Origin: Aristaeella lactis
GTDB lineage: Bacteria; Bacillota; Clostridia; Christensenellales; Aristaeellaceae
Direction: 5' to 3'
Length of the DNA: 64,000 bases
Assembly (NCBI RefSeq): GCF_018118585.1
Contig: NZ_CP069421.1
Coordinates: forward strand, 1,426,001 to 1,490,000
Part shown: positions 17,212-24,811 of the stretch, in pieces
Numbering within the stretch: position 1 is the stretch's first letter
Layout of the letters: every line of letters begins with the position of its first letter
Position numbers and translations under genes: made by a program
The notes under the pieces: generated by a model
Database searches by the model: none
What the model saw: the letters and a program-made list of their open reading frames with translations, nothing else
Told to the model about the DNA's origin: nothing

Positions 17212-17673
17212 ATGATTAAAGAGATAACTGATCCCGCTGAAAAACAAGCTATTGCTAGAAATGTGCTGGAGGCTCTGACTGATTGGTTCGGAATAGAGGA
17301 AAGCAGAGAAGATTACATTTCACACAGTGCTGACTGGACTTTTTTAGCAGCCAAAGATGATCATAATGTAGTGGGTTTTCTGTGTTTAAAGGAAACGGGA
17401 AAAGCTACTGTTGAACTGGCTGTGATGGGAGTGCTGAAGGATTATCATAGACGTGGCATAGGACGTCAGCTCGTTGAAAAAGCAAAAGAAATTGCAAGGG
17501 CTCAGGGTTATGAATTCATGCAGGTTAAGACCGTAAAAATGGGAGTTTATGACGATTATGATAAGACAAATCATTTTTACATCAGCTGCGGATTTAAAGA
17601 GCTGGAAGTATTTCCCCTCTTGTGGGATGAATGGAATCCATGCCAGGTATATGTAATGTCTTTAAACCGTTAA
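17212..17673 (+). CDS. GNAT N-acetyltransferase
   Basis: The ATG at 17212 is preceded by a TGGAGCG site; the GTG frame 15 bases upstream includes that site and is rejected. The 153-residue protein has VELAVMGVLKDYHRRGIGRQ as its acetyl-CoA segment and TNHFYISCGF near the end. Like the 16654 gene it is AT-rich. It is the last intact gene of the island and is followed by the terminator at 17753-17790. Confidence 0.9.
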   Translation: MIKEITDPAEKQAIARNVLEALTDWFGIEESREDYISHSADWTFLAAKDDHNVVGFLCLKETGKATVELAVMGVLKDYHRRGIGRQLVEKAKEIARAQGYEFMQVKTVKMGVYDDYDKTNHFYISCGFKELEVFPLLWDEWNPCQVYVMSLNR

Positions 17674-17752
17674 AATCCGGAATTACAGAAATGGCAAACC
17701 CCAATTGACGGAACAAATGTTTAACAGGAAAACCGGAAGTAAATAGGCCTAT

Positions 17753-17790
17753 GGACATCACTCTGGCAATGCTTCAGTGATGTCTTTTTC
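17753..17790 (+). terminator. intrinsic terminator
   Basis: GACATCACT and AGTGATGTC form a 9-bp stem followed by TTTTT. It closes the long + strand acetyltransferase island. Confidence 0.85.
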
Positions 17791-17796
17791 TGTTTG

Positions 17797-17826
17797 TAGG
17801 ATTAACAGGACTCGAACCTGTGTTCC
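17797..17826 (-). pseudogene. tRNA 3'-end fragment
   Basis: On the - strand this reads ACAGG-TTCGAGT-CCTGT-TAATCC, a perfect 5-bp T-arm plus six bases of an acceptor 3' strand. No anticodon arm or D-arm can be found 5' of it and no CCA follows. It sits directly after a terminator, as does the second piece at 18362. It is probably a relic of a tRNA or an old attachment-site copy. Confidence 0.65.
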
Positions 17827-17886
17827 TCATGCTCAATAATTATCCATCTCCTTTGGTGCGGGAATCTATGTACTCTTTTTATTGTC

Positions 17887-18035
17887 AGGATGCTGCAAGC
17901 ATTGTGAAGCGTTATATTATTGTCCATTGAGACGGCAAAATATTGTATTCGGCATCTGACAGTGAAATCTGTTTTTGAAGCTGAAACAAGGTGTTCAGTC
18001 TGCTGTTACTGTAAACAGATTGTAATGGATAAGGC
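17887..18035 (+). pseudogene. degraded 3' end of a PF12746-like acetyltransferase gene
   Basis: This stretch aligns with 7204-7350, the last 40 codons and trailer of the acetyltransferase at 6675-7331. Shared words include GGATGCTGCA, TGTCCATTG, CGGCATCTG and the coding for FEAET, then AAACAGA.TGTAA after the stop. Indels and a TGA break the frame. It is a decayed paralogue whose 5' part is gone. Confidence 0.75.
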
Positions 18036-18068
18036 AAAAAAGACTGGTATAGGAGTGATCATGGCCCT

Positions 18069-18293
18069 ATGAATTGGCTGGAATATGCATTACTCTATGC
18101 TTCAATTTTCTATGTATATGTTTTTGTTTATGCCCCCAGTTTATTTCTGATAGCTGCTTGTCTTGGGTCGCTATGGTTCTCATATCAGGTATGGAATTCA
18201 GGCAAAAAACTCCTCAGCGTCTTCTTTGTGTTTCTTGCCATAGTATTTGCCGTATTGGCGTATGTTATATATAGGCAAATAATATATCGCTGA
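18069..18293 (+). CDS. small hydrophobic membrane protein
   Basis: The 74-residue product (MNWLEYALLYASIF) is almost wholly hydrophobic, with about three short helices (residues 5-20, 22-40 and 48-68) and a basic end. The ATG at 18069 overlaps the stop of a three-codon frame (ATG GCC CTA TGA, 18061-18072) that carries the only good ribosome site (TAGGAGTGATC), so re-initiation from a mini-ORF is possible. No family recognised. It lies between pseudogenes and tRNA relics. Confidence 0.55.
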   Translation: MNWLEYALLYASIFYVYVFVYAPSLFLIAACLGSLWFSYQVWNSGKKLLSVFFVFLAIVFAVLAYVIYRQIIYR

Positions 18294-18325
18294 AAAAATC
18301 TACGATCCGATACTGTATCGAAAAC

Positions 18326-18356
18326 AAAAAGGCCAATCCTTTCGGATGGCCTTTTT
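18326..18356. terminator. bidirectional intrinsic terminator
   Basis: AAAAAGGCC-A-ATCC pairs with GGAT-GGCCTTTTT around a short loop. It ends the small membrane gene and, on the - strand, lies just beyond the tRNA relic at 18362, the same arrangement as at the intact tRNA-Val. Confidence 0.75.
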
Positions 18357-18361
18357 CGCTT

Positions 18362-18560
18362 TGGTGGGATTAGTAGGACTCGAACCATATGTTCCGTTCG
18401 CTCAATCGTCGCTGCCCGCCTTTGGAGCAGGCTCGCCGCTCGTTTCGCGCCAACAAACTCAGGTCGCTTGCCTTCGGCACTCCACACTGTGGAGACGCTT
18501 CCTTCGTTTGCCCCCACGATCGTGGGGCCCCGTAGTCATAGGTTCGAGTCGACTGACCCA
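18362..18560 (-). pseudogene. scrambled tRNA-Val relic with internal insertion
   Basis: 18362-18386 repeats, on the - strand, the last 25 bases of the intact tRNA-Val (CCA, acceptor strand and T-loop). After 125 bases of unrelated GC-rich sequence, 18521-18550 holds the opposite strand of the same tRNA's anticodon-to-T-arm part, ending CATAGGTTCGAGTC, with seven extra bases (CCCCGTA). The junction of the two orientations makes the perfect palindrome CCCCACGATCGTGGGG at 18512-18527. A second palindrome, CTCCACA.TGTGGAG, lies at 18480-18494. It looks like an inverted, partly deleted tRNA duplication. Confidence 0.65.
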
Positions 18561-18568
18561 AAACTAAG

Positions 18569-18599
18569 AAAAAACAGATCCATGAAGGATCTGTTTTTT
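18569..18599. terminator. intrinsic terminator after tRNA-Val
   Basis: AAAAAACAGATCC and GGATCTGTTTTTT form a stem around ATGA. On the - strand it lies 3 bases past the tRNA CCA end. Confidence 0.8.
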
Positions 18600-18601
18600 C
18601 T

Positions 18602-18678
18602 TGGTGGGATTAGTAGGACTCGAACCTATGACCCCCACGATGTCAACGTGGTGCTCTAACCAACTGAGCTATAATCCC
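18602..18678 (-). tRNA. tRNA-Val(GAC)
   Basis: Read on the - strand the 77 bases fold as a full cloverleaf: acceptor GGGATTA/TAATCCC, D-arm with AGCTCAGTTGGTTAGAGC, anticodon stem CCACG/CGTGG around TTGACAT (anticodon GAC, Val), and T-arm with TTCGAGT. CCA is encoded. The T-stem has one A.C mismatch at its base. A strong promoter (18697-18725) and a terminator (18569-18599) show that it is an independent unit. Confidence 0.95.
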
Positions 18679-18696
18679 AAACGGTCAGCGAAAGGG

Positions 18697-18725
18697 ATTA
18701 TAGCATAGGCCGGATCAATTTGCAA
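18697..18725 (-). promoter_or_regulatory. promoter of tRNA-Val
   Basis: On the - strand TTGCAA (18720-18725), a 17-base spacer and TATAAT (18697-18702) lie about 20 bases before the tRNA 5' end. Confidence 0.75.
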
Positions 18726-18776
18726 GGACTTTTTCCGCCCATATTTGTGAAACAGAAATAAAACTATTCACAGTAC

Positions 18777-18807
18777 AAAAACATCCGGCTGTTCTCACAG
18801 CCGGATG
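18777..18807 (-). terminator. intrinsic terminator of the sigma/anti-sigma operon
   Basis: CATCCGGCTGT and ACAGCCGGATG form an 11-bp stem, and the - strand continues with TTTTTG. It lies 70 bases past the DUF4179 gene stop. Confidence 0.8.
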
Positions 18808-18876
18808 CATCTTGAATTGTTTTTCTGTTACCGGACAGGGTAATTTCTGCAGACGTTCCCCATTCGGAAGGCCTGC

Positions 18877-20103
18877 TTATTCATCCTGCGCATGCTGCGT
18901 TTCCTCTTCCAGAGGCTTCATCGTGAATTCTACAGTTTCATATTTCTGGCGTATGAGCCGGTTGAACGCCCTGAGGGCATAATGATCTCCGATGGCTTCC
19001 CGGCTGATTGAGAAGTGCACCTGGAAGGTGGTCGGTTCTCCCTCTTCCGGTCCCGGAGTACTCTTCTCAACACCGCCATCCAATCCTGCTTTAACAGTCT
19101 TATACCCATCCGTTTCCGTGCTGTCAGGGGTTACAAACTGGAATGCGAGCATTCCTTCTTCCTCCTGGGCGTTGTACAGTTCTTCATCTGTAACAACAGC
19201 CTGTACTTCACAGCGGACATCCAGGGGGGTAACAATCATCTGGACCCTGGTGACCTTCACGCCAACACTCGGGAATTCCATTTCGTCTTCACAGACCCAC
19301 TTTTCATTACCGGTGAATTTCACCCTCAGCGGAATCTCTATACGTTCTGTATTATCAAGGTTAAAATCGAAGTATTCCGCGTCTTCCTCGGCGGTGTCCG
19401 GAGTATACTCCATATACAGCAGAATCGTGTCTTCCGGTGTCGGATCCCCATAGTCCGCCAGTTTCCAGTGATAGTAAGCTGTCACAGAACCGTCTTCATT
19501 CATCATGAAATCGGTCATTTCATTGGGATAGCCATCCCAGTCCTTTTCCTTTTCAGGCCATGCGTTCAGATATGCCCCAATCTGTGCCACATGCCCGTCA
19601 TAATGTTCCTTTGCGTATTCCGCAACCGTTTTTGTTTCCGGTTCCATCTGGTTATAGACACTCCAGATATCCCCTTCTGCATCGATGCCAAACTCGTTTA
19701 CCAGGAGTTCATTGTTTTTGGGATGCATTGTTACGGCAATCCGGATATAGGCTTCATCATAATATGTTTCGTGAACAGTGTAGACCATGTGCTCCGATTC
19801 CACGGTAACGTCTTCCTTCAGGAAGGATTCCTCTATGTTTTCCGGCAGAGTGATCCCGGCATCCTTCGCGTACCGGGCAATGAAGTCTCCCAGGCCGAAA
19901 AGGTTCAGCGTGGCGGCAACGGCTCCCGTAGCCAGGACACATACCAGCACCAGCGCCATCACCCAGCCGATGCTCAGTCTCATTCTCTTTTCCTTAACCG
20001 GTGTAGTCAGCTCAAGCAGCTGCATATCGCTTCTTGCGTCAAAACCTTCCGGAACGTCCGGCAGTTTATTCTGCATTGCGGATTTCATTCTTTCCTCAAT
20101 CAC
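18877..20103 (-). CDS. DUF4179-type membrane anti-sigma factor
   Basis: A 408-residue protein starting at GTG 20103, after AAGGAGG. Residues 1-42 are cytoplasmic and acidic/amphipathic, the place where an anti-sigma factor holds its sigma. A single transmembrane helix follows (about 44-64, WVMALVLVCVLATGAVAA), then a 340-residue extracytoplasmic domain rich in Asp, Glu and Tyr. The arrangement and the 8-base overlap with the ECF sigma gene fit DUF4179 proteins. The outer domain presumably senses an envelope or external signal. The paralogue at 20802-22073 has the same layout. Confidence 0.8.
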   Translation of the reverse strand: MIEERMKSAMQNKLPDVPEGFDARSDMQLLELTTPVKEKRMRLSIGWVMALVLVCVLATGAVAATLNLFGLGDFIARYAKDAGITLPENIEESFLKEDVTVESEHMVYTVHETYYDEAYIRIAVTMHPKNNELLVNEFGIDAEGDIWSVYNQMEPETKTVAEYAKEHYDGHVAQIGAYLNAWPEKEKDWDGYPNEMTDFMMNEDGSVTAYYHWKLADYGDPTPEDTILLYMEYTPDTAEEDAEYFDFNLDNTERIEIPLRVKFTGNEKWVCEDEMEFPSVGVKVTRVQMIVTPLDVRCEVQAVVTDEELYNAQEEEGMLAFQFVTPDSTETDGYKTVKAGLDGGVEKSTPGPEEGEPTTFQVHFSISREAIGDHYALRAFNRLIRQKYETVEFTMKPLEEETQHAQDE

Positions 20104-20581
20104 AGCTTAATCCCTCCTTGCTCATCTGTTCCCTGATCCTGCCCAGCAGCGTGTTGATACGGGACGAGACCGTTCCTCTCGGAATGTTGAGGATGGATGC
20201 GATGTCGGCCTCCCGCAGGTTTTCCTGGTACTTGAGAACCAGCAGCAGCTGATCCTTTTCCTTCATCCCCGACAGATAATCGGTGATAGGATCTCCGGAT
20301 TCTCCCACGGCCAGCGTCTCCTGATAAGGCTCTAACGGCTCTGTCCGCTTCTTCTTTCGAAGCATACTTTTCGCGGCATTGATTGTGCATCGGATCAGGT
20401 AGGCTGGAATGGCTTCCTCATTGCGGATATGTTTCAGGCTCTTCCATGTGGATTCCACCGCGTCGGAAACTGCGTCTTCCGCGTCCTGGGCGGAATGCAG
20501 GTAACCCAGCGCGACACGGTACATCTGATGGCGTCTTTCACGCACCGCATCGATAAAGACCTGCTCTTTGGCTCGATCCAT
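20096..20581 (-). CDS. ECF sigma-70 factor
   Basis: The 161-residue product starting MDRAKEQVF follows a GAGGA site; an ATG 48 bases upstream has no site. Region 2 is RRHQMYRVALGYLHSAQDAEDAVSDA, and region 4 holds the helix-turn-helix (LREADIASILNIPRGTVSSRI). It directs RNA polymerase to a small regulon and should be held by the anti-sigma factor encoded immediately downstream, whose start overlaps its stop by 8 bases. Confidence 0.9.
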   Translation of the reverse strand: MDRAKEQVFIDAVRERRHQMYRVALGYLHSAQDAEDAVSDAVESTWKSLKHIRNEEAIPAYLIRCTINAAKSMLRKKKRTEPLEPYQETLAVGESGDPITDYLSGMKEKDQLLLVLKYQENLREADIASILNIPRGTVSSRINTLLGRIREQMSKEGLSCD

Positions 20582-20753
20582 CGTCTTCGTCCTCGCTTTC
20601 GTTTTGGGATACACTTTAAAGATGCGCATGGAATCCAGTTTTGCTCATTTTTTTCTGAAACTTTTTTATTTTTTTCAGCAGTCCTTTCCGGACCGCAGCC
20701 GATGCTGATTTTACCATACTTTTCCGGAATCGGCAGCAGCATATTTCCGGGCA

Positions 20754-20786
20754 AGAAAAAGCCCTGCGGAATTGCTTCCGCAGGGC
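20754..20786 (-). terminator. intrinsic terminator
   Basis: GCCCTGCGGAA and TTCCGCAGGGC pair around TTGC. The - strand continues with TTTTTC. It ends the DUF4179 gene at 20802. Confidence 0.85.
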
Positions 20787-20801
20787 ACTGCTTGTCAGTG
20801 T

Positions 20802-22073
20802 TCATTCCTCCACCGGCTCCACGGTGAATTCCACCGTCCCGAACCGCTCACCTGTTTCCATATTACGGGCCCGCATGGCAAAGCGGGGGCCAAAGGCGTC
20901 CAGACTGATCGGGAATGCCGCGTGGAACATGGCACCCTTAAACGGCTCAGAATAAGTGCATCCTCCGGAGTAACATCCTGCCGGTCCCTGCGGCACAGTC
21001 TTTCCCATCTTTTCTTCCCCTGTTCCTTCCGGATAAACAAACTCGTAGTCAAGAGCGTCCATCCTCTGCATTTCCCTGGACTCATACGTCACATCGCCAA
21101 ACCCTGAATAAACCGTCACCTCGCGTTCCACCCACTGTTTTCCGAACTGTTCGGCGTCTGTTACCTTGAAGTCCATTTCGCACCAGATCTCCAGTGGATT
21201 GACTTCCATTCTCACTTCTGTAACCCTGACCCCGACATCCGGGACGTCAAACCCGTCTTTACACACATACTTCCTGGCTTTCACCGTGCGAATGGTCATC
21301 GGGATTATGGTGGTGTCCTCTTCCAGTGCTTCGACATGCCATCCGGCATCGCCCCGGGACACTTTCCCCTTTTTGTAGTTAATCTGCATCTGTACATCCC
21401 GTTCCGTCAGTGCCGGCCCATCGACCATCATGTCCTGGATGATGGATATGGAACCATCTCCGTTCAGTACAACCCCTTCACTGTAACCGCAGAATACATT
21501 TCCGTCATCTGCTTCCCCAAAGCAAAACTCTGCCACATTCCCGTTATGGTGTTTCCAGGCATATTCTCCCAGCGTTGCTTCTTCTGTAACGTCAGTTCGG
21601 TAGTATCTGTCCTGGATAGGTTCATTCATCTCTTCATCATCCATATACCATACCGGAAGGACATCCTCCTTCGGAGCCACATTGACGACAAGGGTCAGCG
21701 TCTTCCCATCGCAATAGTATCCGGGAATCGTATAGACAGCATGCTCATCCTCAACGACAATCTCGTCCTTCTGAACCACTTCATCCCGGATCATTTCCTC
21801 ATAGTTGTCCGGCAGTTTTGTCTCCCCACCTGCCTCAAGCCATTTCCAGAAATCATCAAGCGTCAGTCCCTGTGTCGCTGCCGCCACCGCGCCGGTGATC
21901 AGAATGCACAGCAGCACGATGACCAGGATCGCGCCTACAGATAGTTTCTTCACAGGTTTTTCTCCTTCACTTGCGCCGATCACACGCCGGGCAAGCCATG
22001 GATCCGCCTGAAAGCCGGAGAGCCGACGGTCAAGAGCTTCGGAAAAAGTATCTTTCGTATATCTTTTACTCAT
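20802..22073 (-). CDS. DUF4179-type membrane anti-sigma factor
   Basis: The ATG at 22073 is preferred (GGGGAG upstream) over an in-frame GTG at 22082. The 423-residue protein repeats the plan of its neighbour: a cytoplasmic N-terminus of about 45 residues, a transmembrane helix (VGAILVIVLLCILITGAVAAA) and a large acidic outer domain with several Cys and Trp residues. Shared pieces such as VYTIPGYYCDGKTL, TIRTVKARKYVC and MEVNPLEIWCE align with the first paralogue, so the two arose by duplication. It overlaps the sigma gene stop by 8 bases. Confidence 0.8.
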   Translation of the reverse strand: MSKRYTKDTFSEALDRRLSGFQADPWLARRVIGASEGEKPVKKLSVGAILVIVLLCILITGAVAAATQGLTLDDFWKWLEAGGETKLPDNYEEMIRDEVVQKDEIVVEDEHAVYTIPGYYCDGKTLTLVVNVAPKEDVLPVWYMDDEEMNEPIQDRYYRTDVTEEATLGEYAWKHHNGNVAEFCFGEADDGNVFCGYSEGVVLNGDGSISIIQDMMVDGPALTERDVQMQINYKKGKVSRGDAGWHVEALEEDTTIIPMTIRTVKARKYVCKDGFDVPDVGVRVTEVRMEVNPLEIWCEMDFKVTDAEQFGKQWVEREVTVYSGFGDVTYESREMQRMDALDYEFVYPEGTGEEKMGKTVPQGPAGCYSGGCTYSEPFKGAMFHAAFPISLDAFGPRFAMRARNMETGERFGTVEFTVEPVEE

Positions 22074-22590
22074 CGAACTCACTCCCCTCCATCATCGCCT
22101 TCAGTCTCTCCCGTCCCCGTTTCAGCCTTCCGGAAACAGAGGACTGCGATATACCAAGCGATTCAGCTGTTTCATTTACATTCATATGCTGATAGTAATA
22201 CAGGAGGATCACTTCCCGAAGCCGGATCGGCAGCCGGATCACGGCGTTCATCAGTTCATCATCACTCTCTTCAAAGGGAACAGCCGTCTCCGGAACCATG
22301 TCAGGCGTCACCTGCCGGTTGAACACCCGGAACCATCCGGAATGGTTCATGTCATAGCATGTCCTGATGGCGATCCTCATGATCCAGGTTTTCTCACTGG
22401 CTTCCCCACGGAACGTATCCAAAGCCCGGTATACTTTCAGGAATGTCTCCTGCATGGCGTCTTCCGCCAGCGTTTTGTCGCACAGATAGAGAAAGCACAT
22501 CCGCATGACCTGTTCCTGATACCGGTCAACCAGCTGTTCCAGTCTCTGATTGCGATCCGGAGCATTGTCTGGGCCCTTCACATTGCTCAC
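22066..22590 (-). CDS. ECF sigma-70 factor
   Basis: 174 residues from GTG 22590, which follows AGGAGGTGAGC at ideal spacing. Region 2 is VMRMCFLYLCDKTLAEDAMQ, with the DNA-melting segment TFRGEASEKTWIMRIA. Region 4 contains VNETAESLGISQSSVSGRLKRG. The sequence resembles SigW/SigV-like envelope-stress factors. It is encoded with its own anti-sigma (20802-22073), independent of the pair at 18877-20581. Confidence 0.92.
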   Translation of the reverse strand: MSNVKGPDNAPDRNQRLEQLVDRYQEQVMRMCFLYLCDKTLAEDAMQETFLKVYRALDTFRGEASEKTWIMRIAIRTCYDMNHSGWFRVFNRQVTPDMVPETAVPFEESDDELMNAVIRLPIRLREVILLYYYQHMNVNETAESLGISQSSVSGRLKRGRERLKAMMEGSEFDE

Positions 22591-22663
22591 GTTTCGCTCA
22601 CCTCCTACACCTGATTAGACAGAAAAAGAAAAAATAATATCGGATTTCATCAAAATTTCTTTC

Positions 22664-22703
22664 AAAAAAAATACGCCCGGTTCTGTATAACAAAGCCGGG
22701 CGT
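22664..22703 (-). terminator. intrinsic terminator
   Basis: CGCCCGG and CCGGGCG pair around 15 bases. The - strand continues with a run of T. It ends the Lgt-like gene at 22730 and insulates the sigma gene. Confidence 0.8.
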
Positions 22704-22729
22704 TTCAGTCTATTGATTAGCGGATCCGG

Positions 22730-23701
22730 TCAGTCTTCCCGCGGAAAGGCTTTCTTCCACAGCGGCACGACTGCAGCCAGCATCCAGACGCAGCAGGCAG
22801 CCATCACAATGTAGCTCAGGTCCGCGCGCATCCACATCAGGAAAGAAACCTTCTGGTCCAGGGCGAATTCCATCAGCATGACGATGCCCGCAGCCAGGAA
22901 TATCATCACCAGCCTGAAAGTCAGTTCCCGCTTGCTCCGCTGCTGCTTCGGCAGCTTCAGCCAGCAGAAGATCAGGATCCCCAGCACCAGCAGCGCGCTG
23001 ATCAGCTGATTTGCCTTCACGAAGCCCCAGATAATGACCTCGTCCTTCCGCATGGATTCAAACAGGATCTGGCAGGAAGCGTACATCAGAAGCAGGAGCG
23101 ACGCGGCTCCGCCGGTCTTCCGCTTCTTCATCCGCAGCAGCACGACCAGGAACACGATGGCGGCCAGGCCTTCCAGCAGGTTGATGGAGAAGCGCCAGGT
23201 GCCGTAATAGTTCTGCACCGCGAAGGGGAAACGGCAGATCGGTTCCGGATTCTCCCAGGCGATCATGCTCCAATCCTCAAAGGGATCGAACCATTCTTCC
23301 ACTGAGGAACCAAAGCCGGCTTCGATCAGGTATTCCGCGAAACGGCCTGCGGCGATCAGCAGCGCGGCGGGTGCCGCGGCGGCATCGGCGATCCTGCCGA
23401 AAGCCTGTCCTGTAATCTTCGAGGATATGAACGCGGCGGCAAATCCGCCGATAACAGCACCGTACAGCATATAGCTGTATCCGCTTCCCAGGAAATCCCA
23501 GAAGGAAAGTCCGCTGTCCGGGATCCACTCCAGGGAGCAGAGCCAGAAGGCCGCACGTCCCAGCAGGATGCAGAGCACCGCGGCCAGGGCCCCGAACACA
23601 AATACGGTCCGCTTCCTCAGGTCATGCTTTTCCCTCAGGAAAAACATCAGCAGCAGCGCGGCCGCGGCCGCGCCGAGCATCACCAGTCCAAAGGATGTCA
23701 T
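22730..23701 (-). CDS. prolipoprotein diacylglyceryl transferase-like membrane protein
   Basis: A 323-residue polytopic protein with about eight helices. It has the order of Lgt landmarks: GRAAFWLC, YGAVIGGFAAAF, AAGRFAEYLIEAGFG with the conserved GR and E, and a late FESMRKDE...WGFVKANQ. Two Lgt features are changed (no clear HGG motif, and unusual insertions with two extra C-terminal helices), so this is a divergent family member and perhaps not the housekeeping Lgt. It starts 3 bases after the stop of the secreted protein gene, so the two are one operon. Confidence 0.75.
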   Translation of the reverse strand: MTSFGLVMLGAAAAALLLMFFLREKHDLRKRTVFVFGALAAVLCILLGRAAFWLCSLEWIPDSGLSFWDFLGSGYSYMLYGAVIGGFAAAFISSKITGQAFGRIADAAAAPAALLIAAGRFAEYLIEAGFGSSVEEWFDPFEDWSMIAWENPEPICRFPFAVQNYYGTWRFSINLLEGLAAIVFLVVLLRMKKRKTGGAASLLLLMYASCQILFESMRKDEVIIWGFVKANQLISALLVLGILIFCWLKLPKQQRSKRELTFRLVMIFLAAGIVMLMEFALDQKVSFLMWMRADLSYIVMAACCVWMLAAVVPLWKKAFPRED

Positions 23702-23704
23702 TGA

Positions 23705-24637
23705 TTACTCCTCCGATACGGCAGAAGCAAAATAGATCATGCCGTAAATCTCCCGGCGTCCCTTCGCGCTGTTGACCTTCTTCTGTCCCATGTACAGCTT
23801 GGAGGAACCGCCGCCGTCCAGGTTATACGCCACTTTGCAGTCCGGGAATGTCTTGGCGATGAAGTTCGCCAGTTCCGTGCAGTTTGTTCCGACGCCGTCT
23901 CCGCCGTCCACCGCGAATACGGCATAGGTCAGCGTATCCAGCTGGCAGATAGCCGTGCGGGCCGCGGAAAGGGCCACCTCGTGGGTGCTGTCGGATCCCT
24001 TGATCTCCTGCACCTCACCGTTCAGCACCAGGGCCGGTCCGAAAGTGAATACGTTTGTCGCTTCCTTGCCCTGGCCTTCCAGGTCCGCGATGAACGCCTG
24101 CACGTCTGCGGAGGAAGCTTTCTGGATCACAGAGAAATCGCCCTGGCTGTCGATCACCAGCACGTCCTGCTTCATCTCTTCCTTCCACTCGTCCAGGCTG
24201 TCGCAGCAGAACACGCCCTGGCGGACCACATAACCCTTGTAGTTGTTCATCTTGACATAGTCGTCATTAAAGGAAACAACCGGGTTGATATACTTCACCA
24301 GTTCAGGGGGATTAGCACCCTTCTTGGCTTCAAAGCTGTCATAGCTCAGCACCGTACGGATCTGGGAGGGATCCTTGATCTCGATCACCACCCAGTGGAT
24401 CGTGGTGGGACCGGCACTGGACTTGGTCTTGTAGTTCTTTCTTTCATATAAAGTAGCATGAATGGATTCATCCTGGTATTCCCTGCCCGGCGTGATCCAT
24501 CCTTCCTTGGCGGGAGGCGTTCCGTGCTCCAGCATGTCCGTCGCGATGGGCTTCACTTCAGCCGTCGCCGGGACCAGGATGCTCAGCAGCAGCGCCGCGA
24601 TGATCAGGGTCAGGATCCAGTGTTTTCCGGTATGCAT
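23705..24637 (-). CDS. secreted phosphodiester glycosidase (NAGPA/DUF2233) domain protein
   Basis: The 310-residue protein begins with a signal peptide (HWILTLIIAALLLSILVPATA). The C-terminal half carries the NAGPA-domain signature FAVDGGDGVGTNCTELANF and YNLDGGGSSKLYM, with Asp residues and a Gly-rich turn at the active site. Earlier strands (FTFGPALVLNGEV) fit the same fold. Family members cleave phosphodiester-linked sugars, for example in wall or exopolysaccharide. It is encoded upstream of and coupled to the Lgt-like gene. Confidence 0.82.
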   Translation of the reverse strand: MHTGKHWILTLIIAALLLSILVPATAEVKPIATDMLEHGTPPAKEGWITPGREYQDESIHATLYERKNYKTKSSAGPTTIHWVVIEIKDPSQIRTVLSYDSFEAKKGANPPELVKYINPVVSFNDDYVKMNNYKGYVVRQGVFCCDSLDEWKEEMKQDVLVIDSQGDFSVIQKASSADVQAFIADLEGQGKEATNVFTFGPALVLNGEVQEIKGSDSTHEVALSAARTAICQLDTLTYAVFAVDGGDGVGTNCTELANFIAKTFPDCKVAYNLDGGGSSKLYMGQKKVNSAKGRREIYGMIYFASAVSEE

Positions 24638-24720
24638 TCTCGTCTTCTCCTCCGGGACTCATAATGTAATATATATACCATAGAAAAGCCTTTTCTGGCA
24701 AGCTGTCAGGACACATTGTA

Positions 24721-24776
24721 TGCATGAATAAAAGCAAATATTCATTCATTTATGCATATATTCATTTTTATGCATT
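24721..24776 (+). promoter_or_regulatory. possible ArgR-binding region (ARG-box-like)
   Basis: This stretch holds CATGAATAAAA (24723-24733 approximately), then ATATTCATTCAT and two ATGCAT words, an AT-rich cluster of TGAAT/ATTCA half-sites like Firmicutes ARG boxes. It lies 36-90 bases upstream of the argG -35 element. No half-site pair has the ideal spacing, so this is tentative. Confidence 0.4.
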
Positions 24777-24811
24777 GTGAAAAAATCTTTTGATTTTCTA
24801 TTGTTTTCCTC

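Noticed and set aside
1-17673. Integron gene-cassette array
   Set aside because: No integrase and no attC-type imperfect palindromes found between the genes; terminator and spacing are ordinary.
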